Source: Candidatus Moranbacteria bacterium CG_4_8_14_3_um_filter_41_13
GTDB taxonomy: Bacteria; Patescibacteriota; Minisyncoccia; Moranbacterales; UBA1568
DNA: 7,526 nt
Assembly: GCA_002782305.1 (NCBI GenBank)
Contig: PFHN01000052.1
Span: 1 to 7,526, forward strand
Direction: 5' to 3'
The position numbers and the translations under genes were made by a program. The notes under the pieces are model-generated. The model saw only the letters and a list, made by a program, of their open reading frames with translations, was not told the DNA's origin and searched no databases. Below are positions 1 through 5,813 of this stretch, piece after piece (the first letter of the stretch is position 1; each line of letters opens with the position of its first letter).

Positions 1-631
1 CTTTCTCTTTCTTTTCAATGGTCACTTCTGGAAACTTGGCAATAATTTCATCTTCAAGACCATTGGTCACGCCAATTTTCATCGAACCATTATAGAGAGT
101 AATTTTGGGAGATGCTGGCGTCTCGACAGGAGGAGTTGCAACCTCTTCGGTCGGCACTGACTCTTTTGAAATATCTTCTGCTCCTTGTGTATTTTGTACA
201 TCAGCAGATGATGTTGTTGACTGAGTGCTGTCCGTCATATTGATTACGGTCACATCAATGATTTTCCCTGTCGATGGTCGATACAGGATAGCCCTTTTCG
301 CATTGGTGAAAAGAAGCACTTTGTCCCCGTTCTCGGCTTTATTAAAAAAAGCAGATTTCTCAAGCTTCGCTTTGTCATTAATAGTCGCAAGTGTTGGTAT
401 CTCGTCAGGGAGTTCTATGAGCTTCCCAATTTTCTCTCGTATCTGTTCTACTTCATTTTGATTTACTTTAGCTTGATCAAATGTTGATTTTTTGTATTGG
501 GTATAGAAATAAAATGATGCGATAGAAGTAGCAATGAGAAGGAGAACGAGTACCAAGAAAGAAAGTGGAAGCCACCTATTATTTTTCTTTGTTCCTCCCT
601 CTTCTGTTTTTTCTTTTATAAAAAAAGACAT
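1..631 (-). CDS. Single-pass membrane protein with C-terminal LytR_C-like domain, partial
   Basis: This gene starts at ATG 631-629 and stays open to base 1, giving 210 residues with the C-terminus missing. It was translated by hand from the complementary strand. Residues 1-19 are a short polar, basic N-terminus and 20-42 a hydrophobic helix (WLPLSFLVLVLLLIATSIA), so the rest is probably outside the cell. Residues 50-75 are charged and may be helical. Residues 100-131 form a compact block containing GDKVLLF and YRPSTGKIIDVTVIN. Residues 132-174 are a Ser/Thr/Glu/Pro-rich linker. From 176 on, ITLYNGSMKIGVTNGLEDEI resembles the start of a LytR_C domain (pattern xVxNGT..xGLA), usually found at the C-terminus of cell-wall-linked LytR-CpsA-Psr proteins. 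The LCP catalytic domain itself is not present upstream. A TAG stop lies in frame just upstream of the ATG, so no earlier start is possible. Its own promoter lies at 691-664. The exact role is unknown. Confidence 0.85.
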   Translation of the reverse strand, partial: MSFFIKEKTEEGGTKKNNRWLPLSFLVLVLLLIATSIASFYFYTQYKKSTFDQAKVNQNEVEQIREKIGKLIELPDEIPTLATINDKAKLEKSAFFNKAENGDKVLLFTNAKRAILYRPSTGKIIDVTVINMTDSTQSTTSSADVQNTQGAEDISKESVPTEEVATPPVETPASPKITLYNGSMKIGVTNGLEDEIIAKFPEVTIEKKEK

Positions 632-663
632 ATATTTATTTTTATGAATATTTTCCTTCTATC

Positions 664-691
664 AGTATACCAAAAAATTCTTCCATTTCAA
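664..691 (-). promoter_or_regulatory. Putative sigma70 promoter for the LytR_C-like gene
   Basis: On the minus strand, TTGAAA (691-686, 5 of 6 to the -35 consensus) and TATACT (669-664, 5 of 6 to the -10 consensus) are separated by 16 bases. The site falls in the 81-base gap between the pilin stop and the ATG at 631, which gives an expected leader of roughly 25 bases. The purine stretch AGAAGGAAAAT follows directly (660-650). It lies too far from the ATG (about 20 bases) for a classical ribosome site. Confidence 0.6.
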
Positions 692-710
692 AGGGATTAT
701 CCATTTGAAA
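686..710. repeat. 25-base palindrome overlapping the -35 box
   Basis: The arms TTTCAAA (686-692) and TTTGAAA (704-710) are perfect reverse complements. After one mismatch, GGA (694-696) pairs with TCC (700-702) around a TTA centre. It begins 2 bases after the pilin stop codon and contains the whole -35 hexamer of the next gene. On the minus strand a run of six T follows about 9 bases later. It could be a weak terminator for the pilin transcript, a protein-binding operator, or both. The sequence does not decide between them. Confidence 0.5.
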
Positions 711-712
711 CT

Positions 713-1192
713 TTACTGCGACACGTAAATCTCTTCATCCCCTTCCGCGCCACAGGCTCGGACCGTTACAATATTGTAATCATCTCTTGTTACTGTGTAA
801 TATGTATGTTCAGCACTTCCCTGTAACGGATCTCTCGGTATGGACTTAAGATATTTCGCCAGATCCGCGCTCAAATCCATACAGTCGCCATCACCGGTAG
901 CGCAAGTACCATCTCCTCCAAAAAGAGCACAGCCACTCGTCGCGGTTCCTAGCTGTTTTTCCGCATCCGATTCTTGCAGGCCACTGCCAGCGGGGTATGC
1001 CCCTTTATTATCGATAACATACTGCTGAATTGCCTTCGAAATCGACTCCACGTCCGCACGCCTCCTTGCATCACGAGAATCCTTAAATCGCTGTGCCGGG
1101 TTGAGCGCCACGATGACAACGGTCGCAAGCACGGCGATGATGCTTATTACCAAAAGAATCTCGATTAAAGTAAAGCCTTTTTCTTTTTTCAT
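713..1192 (-). CDS. Type IV pilin / pseudopilin
   Basis: A 159-residue prepilin. Residues 1-6 (MKKEKG) are a short basic leader. The expected prepilin peptidase cut lies between G6 and F7, giving mature FTLIE with the conserved Glu at +5 (E11). Residues 7-31 form the hydrophobic N-terminal helix that anchors the subunit in the membrane before assembly and packs the pilus core. Residues 32-65 continue the helix with DARRRADVESISKAIQQYV, a form common in pilins of uncultured CPR bacteria. The globular head has four cysteines (88, 97, 104, 147), so up to two disulfides, and the stretch YLKSIPRDP (114-122) before the final beta strands. Its ATG overlaps the TGA of the fibre gene as ATGA, and no Shine-Dalgarno sequence is visible, so translation is probably coupled to that gene. 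Whether it builds a major pilus or a minor tip or pseudopilus subunit cannot be told here. No pilus assembly gene is in the window. Confidence 0.93.
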   Translation of the reverse strand: MKKEKGFTLIEILLVISIIAVLATVVIVALNPAQRFKDSRDARRRADVESISKAIQQYVIDNKGAYPAGSGLQESDAEKQLGTATSGCALFGGDGTCATGDGDCMDLSADLAKYLKSIPRDPLQGSAEHTYYTVTRDDYNIVTVRACGAEGDEEIYVSQ

Positions 1193-4100
1193 ACGTTAGG
1201 AAAATCAGTTGATAGTACATCGGTCACTGGTGCCACTTCTGCATTCGTACCAGCATCGGAAGTTATCGTCTCTGTCTCATCCACAGCGTGAGTGGTGATC
1301 GTATCAGTTGTTTGGGTTTCGCTTGACAGCACATTCTCCGTCGTGATAATCGGAACAACCATATCGATAACAGACGTATCAGTCGATGTGATATCTATAG
1401 TTTCTTTCGTGACCTCCGGGGTCGTCACCTTTACCTTTTCAGAGATAAAAGTCTTGCTCCCCTTTACCGCGAGTGCTACCCAGCTGAAATGAAGGTCGTA
1501 GGGGACATCTTTTGAAAGGACAATAGTGAACCCATCCGTTCCTTTTTCAGTCACGAGATAACGTACATCGCTCGCAAAAACCGTATCGAGATACTCTTGT
1601 TCTACCGCCGCTACATCGGCCACAAGCGTTGCATCTTCCGTGCCATCAAGGAGTGGCGACTGGTCATTGGAAAGGGTCGCGGTAACGATCGGTTGTTGCT
1701 CGTAAGTCGTATCAAAGGTGACACGGACTTTGCGTGCTCCCTTTTCAATTATTGCGAAACCAGCCGTGTCCGAAGCAAAAACCGGAGCTTTTTCGAACGC
1801 TACTCGATCCCTGAAAACCACCTTGCCAAAGAAGGTTGCCAGTTTCCGAAAAATGCTCTCCCCTTTGAACTCAGCCGGGCCAGAAATGGTAAGACCACCT
1901 GTGGCAGACAACTGTCCAAGAATTGTACTATCGAGAGTTACAGTCAACGTATCAACCGTAATAGACTTGAGTGCCTGCGCGAGAGCAGTCGACGCCGTTT
2001 CACCAGAAGAAACGGCTCTTTCAGGAACAGCTTGCGACACGATGCCACTTGCGGTAAGACTGGCATATTTCTCCGCTAAACTTTTCACCGAATCAGTATA
2101 GATCTCCAAGCCCTCAATCGTTTCTGCTCGGATAGTCTTGGCCGTCACAACACCAGAAAAAGTCGCATTACCCAGTGCATCGATGTGACTCGTCGGTTCT
2201 TTCCCTGGCTCGCCGAAAGTGATTTCGCCATCGGGACCTAGTTGGACGGCCAGCATATTCGTAAGTGATGGTTTGATGGTATCTACTGCCAGCTCTTGAG
2301 TCATCACTTTTGGCGTAATGATTTCAAATCCTGCCACAACCTGATCAGTCACAATCGCACTCATGTCGGCTCGTTCCTCTGTTTCTATCTTATCTGAGAC
2401 GAGTCTCTGTAGTATACTTTTTCCTGTCATCAGACCCGAACTATCCGTCAATTGCACACCATTGAAAAATGTGTTTTTCACAAAAGTCATCACGAGTCCG
2501 ACTTCGTCATCTGAATAATTGAAGTCTTGCAGTGCCTGACCGATTATAACTCCTGCTTTCGTTGCCTTCATCGCTACTCCGGGAACTGATGACGAAGTCA
2601 AGTAGTCTCCTGCAACCACACGGCCATTCTCTGTCGATACTTGAACTGGAATACGTCCAGAAAGCGCCACTGCAAATCCTGTCACTCCCTCGTCGCCCTT
2701 ACCACCGATGACTAACGCCGGCTGAGAAGAGATAATGCCAAGTACGTCTCGATCATGTGCACCGGCACTCCGCTTAATTCCGTTGATCATAGTACGGTCA
2801 ATACTTACCACTTCACCGGGCAGGAGTGTTTCGTCATTCGTTGGATAGATTTCCGCCAAGTCAGCATTGGAATTATCCACTTCAAAAAGCGTTACACGCA
2901 AGCGAGTAATAGTCGCCGTCGTACCTACTGTGGCGGTATCGGAACAGATATTAATGTATATTGTACTCGTTGTCGCCGGCGAATAAAGAAATGTTGTGGT
3001 ACTCGTCTTGGTTACACGGTTGTTACTAGAAAAGGTACCTGGCGATCCGCCCACGGATGTACCACTGTTACAGTTTGCGCTTGAGCCGATGTTCGCCTCC
3101 ACGCGTGCCGTCGTTTCCGCATCCCCAGTACTCTTACCCAGAGTTTCCATCGTTACCACTCCATAGATAGATTTCGATGTGGTTGATGGAGTAATATTCG
3201 GGAAGGAGTTATTGTTCTCCGCAGCCGTATCCCAATAGCTCGTTGTATTCCTATCCACTACTGTATCAACTGTCGTGTCACTAAAGCTTCTTGTCGAGAG
3301 ACCACCTCCGCCACCAGTCTGATCTGTCCCACATGCCCAGCCACCAGCCGTAGCCCATTTGAGAATTTGTCCATCAGCACAATCAACTATCGAATCATGT
3401 TGCACCTTGCCTGTGGCATCGGTCACTTGAATGTTTCCAGATCCAGCCGTAAGCGTACCCAAGGCATCAAGATTGCCAGAAGCATCCACATCAAAACCAG
3501 TATAGTTGATGACGCCCGTCGTACCATTGAGCGCCTGTACTCCCATAGAAATAGTGCCACTGGCTGTGAAAGCGCTAATAGTATCTGTCCCAGAATCAAA
3601 GGTGATGCCTCCATTAGCGGCGATGGCACCCGATGCTGTTACGGTGGTTGTAGAAACGCCTGTCGCTCCGATAATAGCACCAGATCCAGTAATATCAATT
3701 GATGCAGAGTTGAGTATATTCCCAAGTATTCCCGTAATGAGGATGCCGTCAGTAATCGTTCCCGTCGTCTCGGCTATTTGGATAGCATTAGTCATAGTTC
3801 CTGCACCGGTTTGCTCGACAAGGAGTCCGTTTGTGAGTGTTCCAGAAGCGATAGAACTCCAAATGCGCTCAGCTGAAACGCCAGTGGTATCCTTATTTTC
3901 TACTGTAAATGAGGTTGGAGTAGCTACTTCGTCGAGTGTATAGGCAATATTTCGGCCTGTCGTTGTCACAATAGTGTTCCCCAATACCGTATCATAGGCT
4001 GTCTGGAGTGTTCCTCCTCCTGTGCCAGCACCAATACAATCTGTCCAAGCAGTATTCTGATAGCAACGAAATTTATTATCAACAGTATTGTAGTACATCG

Positions 4101-4953
4101 CTCCTTCGAAACCAGTCGCTACTGGGTCGCCGGTTGTTGATTTCACATCAAGGGCGAGAAAGTCTGGTGTCAATGAGCCTGCTCCGCCAGCACCGATCTG
4201 CACTGTTTTGGTTTCGCTCGTTGTCCCTGCTTGCAAAGTCAAATCCTCTGCTGTTGCCGAAGCGATATCCGTCGTGGCTCCCGAAAAAACAAGTCCAGTA
4301 GAGCCGATAGTTTTGTTTGTCAGTGTCTCAGTGCCCGCAAGCGTCGCGAGCGTACCGGTCGTAGGAAGCGTCACATTGGTCACGCCTGTCGAAGTAAGAA
4401 CCGTAGCAAAAGCACCAGCAGTAGAGAAGGCGTCAGCAAATTGAATCGTCTTGCCCGCTGGAATAGTGAGTGTTCCTGTCGTATCCGTCACAGAGAGGCC
4501 GTGCACTTTGTCAGCACTCAGTGCATACGGGGTAGCAGTGAAATGCACCAGCGGCGTCATTTGACCATTGCTATTGAAATTGATACCGAGGTAAATGTTG
4601 TCAGTATTGAAATCAATGAGTGAGGCGAAGGCGGTCGTATCACCGAGATTGGTTTGGAAAATGCCATCGGTCGTCGTGATACTCTTGGATTCTTTCCATA
4701 CTGCATCATTGTTCGCTCCTGCGGTACATGGCGTTGCTGGACTGGCGGTTGTATACACGCAGAAAAGGAAATTGTAACTGGCATTCCCGACATTGGTACC
4801 ATCGGTATTCACTACCTTCCCCTGAAAGTTGATTTGTTTGTTGACGCCGGTTGCTCCAAATACCTGATGCGCAGGAAAGAAGAATCCTCCCATACCGATG
4901 ACGGTGGCAGTGAGAAGAAAAGTCTGAATTGTATTTTGGATTTTTATTTTCAT
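1189..4953 (-). CDS. Giant secreted tail-fibre-like mosaic surface protein (putative adhesin)
   Basis: A 1254-residue exported protein. Residues 1-33 are a signal peptide (basic start, hydrophobic core, cut probably after VFG or VFGA). Residues 37-148 match a domain seen in fibre-like proteins: INFQGKVVNTDG, then TDGIFQTNLGD, IYLGINF and TPYALSADKV. Residues 195-216 hold a tail-fibre-type TLPTTGTLATLAG plus TETLTNKTIG motif. Residues 220-550 are low-complexity Thr/Gly/Ser/Ala with four 13-14-residue repeats at 371-424. Residues 554-692 look like a beta domain. Residues 697-827 (ADLAEIYPTND, DVLGIISSQPALVIGG, GRIPVQVST, GDYLTSSSVPGVAMKATKAG) resemble the Peptidase_G2 autocleavage domain of phage appendages. 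Residues 833-1058 carry further beta repeats. Residues 1060-1163 (VRVTFDTTYEQQPIVTATLS, FSWVALAV) resemble an H-type lectin fold. Residues 1171-1254 are an acidic Thr-rich tail with no LPXTG motif or membrane anchor. Binding to a host or surface is inferred. Domain names rest on motif recall, not a search. Confidence 0.92.
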   Translation of the reverse strand: MKIKIQNTIQTFLLTATVIGMGGFFFPAHQVFGATGVNKQINFQGKVVNTDGTNVGNASYNFLFCVYTTASPATPCTAGANNDAVWKESKSITTTDGIFQTNLGDTTAFASLIDFNTDNIYLGINFNSNGQMTPLVHFTATPYALSADKVHGLSVTDTTGTLTIPAGKTIQFADAFSTAGAFATVLTSTGVTNVTLPTTGTLATLAGTETLTNKTIGSTGLVFSGATTDIASATAEDLTLQAGTTSETKTVQIGAGGAGSLTPDFLALDVKSTTGDPVATGFEGAMYYNTVDNKFRCYQNTAWTDCIGAGTGGGTLQTAYDTVLGNTIVTTTGRNIAYTLDEVATPTSFTVENKDTTGVSAERIWSSIASGTLTNGLLVEQTGAGTMTNAIQIAETTGTITDGILITGILGNILNSASIDITGSGAIIGATGVSTTTVTASGAIAANGGITFDSGTDTISAFTASGTISMGVQALNGTTGVINYTGFDVDASGNLDALGTLTAGSGNIQVTDATGKVQHDSIVDCADGQILKWATAGGWACGTDQTGGGGGLSTRSFSDTTVDTVVDRNTTSYWDTAAENNNSFPNITPSTTSKSIYGVVTMETLGKSTGDAETTARVEANIGSSANCNSGTSVGGSPGTFSSNNRVTKTSTTTFLYSPATTSTIYINICSDTATVGTTATITRLRVTLFEVDNSNADLAEIYPTNDETLLPGEVVSIDRTMINGIKRSAGAHDRDVLGIISSQPALVIGGKGDEGVTGFAVALSGRIPVQVSTENGRVVAGDYLTSSSVPGVAMKATKAGVIIGQALQDFNYSDDEVGLVMTFVKNTFFNGVQLTDSSGLMTGKSILQRLVSDKIETEERADMSAIVTDQVVAGFEIITPKVMTQELAVDTIKPSLTNMLAVQLGPDGEITFGEPGKEPTSHIDALGNATFSGVVTAKTIRAETIEGLEIYTDSVKSLAEKYASLTASGIVSQAVPERAVSSGETASTALAQALKSITVDTLTVTLDSTILGQLSATGGLTISGPAEFKGESIFRKLATFFGKVVFRDRVAFEKAPVFASDTAGFAIIEKGARKVRVTFDTTYEQQPIVTATLSNDQSPLLDGTEDATLVADVAAVEQEYLDTVFASDVRYLVTEKGTDGFTIVLSKDVPYDLHFSWVALAVKGSKTFISEKVKVTTPEVTKETIDITSTDTSVIDMVVPIITTENVLSSETQTTDTITTHAVDETETITSDAGTNAEVAPVTDVLSTDFPNV
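3682..3843 (-). repeat. Four tandem 13-14-residue beta-type repeats inside the fibre protein
   Basis: Residues 371-424 of the fibre protein can be stacked as GTLTNGLLVEQTGA, GTMTNAIQIAETT, GTITDGILITGIL and GNILNSASIDITGS. Each begins with Gly, has Asn or Asp at position 5 (TN, TN, TD, LN), then alternating hydrophobic residues. Such spacing suits stacked beta strands, as in a beta-helix or a trimeric beta-prism shaft. The DNA copies have diverged, so the repeat is clear only in protein. Confidence 0.6.
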
Positions 4954-4962
4954 AGAAACAAA

Positions 4963-4999
4963 AAACGGGCAGAAGATTTAGTATCTTCCTCACCCGTTT
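4963..4999 (-). promoter_or_regulatory. Leader hairpin with T-run between promoter and fibre gene start (possible attenuator)
   Basis: On the minus strand, AAACGGG (4999-4993) pairs with CCCGTTT (4969-4963). Inside it, GAAGAT (4988-4983) pairs with ATCTTC (4977-4972) around a five-base ACTAA loop, with a small internal loop between the stems. Six T residues (4965-4960) end the 3' arm and continue past it. The shape is that of an intrinsic terminator. It sits wholly inside the roughly 57-base leader, downstream of the promoter and 9 bases before the ATG. It could attenuate transcription, protect the transcript or control ribosome access. If it served only the upstream operon, it would not be expected to lie downstream of this strong promoter. 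Confidence 0.6.
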
Positions 5000-5016
5000 C
5001 TATTTATTTCCTCTCT

Positions 5017-5045
5017 AGTATACACCAAAATAATGGCTTTGTCAA
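5017..5045 (-). promoter_or_regulatory. Near-consensus sigma70 promoter of the fibre-pilin operon
   Basis: On the minus strand, TTGACA (5045-5040, a perfect -35 box) and TATACT (5022-5017, 5 of 6 to the -10 box) are separated by exactly 17 bases. Transcription should begin near 5010, leaving a leader of about 57 bases before the ATG at 4953. The purine stretch AGAGAGGAAAT (5016-5006) directly follows the -10 box. This is the strongest promoter match I saw in the window. Confidence 0.82.
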
Positions 5046-5105
5046 GGTAAAAAACAGCTCAAAAATACTTGACGACAGAAAAGAGTCAGGAAAAGAAAGA
5101 AAAAC

Positions 5106-5136
5106 AAAAAAAGAAAAAGAGGATACTTTTTCTTTT
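5106..5136 (-). terminator. A/T-rich intrinsic-terminator-like hairpin closing the upstream gene block
   Basis: On the minus strand, AAAAGAAAAAG (5136-5126) and CTTTTTCTTTT (5119-5109) form a perfect 11-base inverted repeat around a six-base loop, and the T-run continues to 5106. It begins 33 bases after the stop of the 211-residue membrane protein. The low G+C of the stem makes it less certain than a GC-rich terminator, but its placement between that gene and the next promoter fits. Confidence 0.55.
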
Positions 5137-5169
5137 GGCTAAGCGAAAGGTTTTTTGGAAAAATTCTCT

Positions 5170-5805
5170 TTATTTCTTTTCCCACTTGAGATTTGTGAGT
5201 ATATCTTCGAGATCTTGCGAAAGGGTGTCAAGGGAAAAAGGGGAAGACACAGAAATGATCAAAAAAAGATTCTTTCTTTGCAAGAAGAGTATTTTTTCAA
5301 AAACTTGCGAATCTTTGATGAAAAGCACTCTGTCAAGTCCATCCCATTTGAAAGACGACTTTGTATATGTTTTCTTGTCGTTCTGACGCATCTGAAATGA
5401 TGGCGAAGCATCAAGAGTATCAGCATCACGCTTCTCGAGAGTCAGGGTAATCTTTTTCCCTTCGACATCGGTAGCAGAAAGAAATATCGATTCTTCTACT
5501 GGTCCTGCTTCCGGAAGCGTGTGTGCTCTTTCTTTGTATCTCCCTGGATACGAGAAACTAAAAGAGGTGCCAACAAATTGTTTCGTTTCTGTCCCTGTAT
5601 CAAAGGCTTCTTCTTTTGGAAGACTGCTCGTTCGTATCACACCAATCGCTGGGGATTGCAAGAAGAGCCACAGAATATATATTCCTCCAAAAAGAAGGAT
5701 AAAAATGATAAACAAGAAAATATTTCTCTTCGTATGAGATGATTTCTTTTCTTCGGGCTCCATATCTACATTCTTTTGTTTTATTTCTTCTTCTACTTTT
5801 TCCAT
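5170..5805 (-). CDS. Single-pass membrane protein with possible PsbP-like outer domain
   Basis: A 211-residue protein of unknown function. Residues 1-28 are charged (Glu/Lys-rich) and probably cytoplasmic, and 29-50 are one strongly hydrophobic helix with no signal-peptide cleavage motif. The remaining 160 residues would be outside. That part carries FSFSYPGRY at 82-90, strands around 105-125 (IFLSATDVEGKKITLTLEKR), and a closing strand-plus-helix LFLIISVSSP to DILTNLKW (180-208). A Phe-Ser-Tyr-Pro opening and an ILxxLKW or ILSSFKF-type close are seen in small alpha/beta proteins of the PsbP / Mog1 type. I infer that fold from these two cues only. The start is 8 bases after the stop of the Ig-like gene, so the two are probably co-transcribed. 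A GAAG lies one base before the ATG, too close to be a good ribosome site. A terminator-like hairpin follows. Confidence 0.82.
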   Translation of the reverse strand: MEKVEEEIKQKNVDMEPEEKKSSHTKRNIFLFIIFILLFGGIYILWLFLQSPAIGVIRTSSLPKEEAFDTGTETKQFVGTSFSFSYPGRYKERAHTLPEAGPVEESIFLSATDVEGKKITLTLEKRDADTLDASPSFQMRQNDKKTYTKSSFKWDGLDRVLFIKDSQVFEKILFLQRKNLFLIISVSSPFSLDTLSQDLEDILTNLKWEKK

Positions 5806-5813
5806 ACTTCTTT

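Noticed and set aside
1189..1192. TGA read as glycine, as in some CPR lineages (Gracilibacteria, Absconditabacteria)
   Set aside because: The TGA at the end of the fibre gene makes a normal ATGA coupling with the pilin. Read-through would add only a short Lys-rich tail before a TAA, and no supported gene has an internal TGA.
1165..1440. Sortase (LPXTG) or C-terminal membrane anchor on the fibre protein
   Set aside because: Residues 1171-1254 contain neither an LPXTG-like motif nor a hydrophobic helix, so wall anchoring by these routes is not supported.
1597..2101. Long plus-strand open frames opposite the fibre gene (up to 160 codons)
   Set aside because: They are Arg/Ser-rich or Val/Ser-rich antisense readings of a Thr/Gly-rich gene. 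They show no recognisable protein features or promoter.
3506..3943. A 145-codon plus-strand frame rich in Val, Pro and Ala
   Set aside because: It is the antisense of the repetitive Thr/Gly/Ile part of the fibre gene. Its composition simply mirrors the codons of the real gene.
4706..4993. A 95-codon minus-strand frame beginning with GTG inside the leader hairpin and running into the fibre gene in another frame
   Set aside because: It overlaps the fibre gene almost fully, has no domain-like content, and the purine stretch upstream is about 16 bases from the GTG, too far to serve it. It is a shadow frame.
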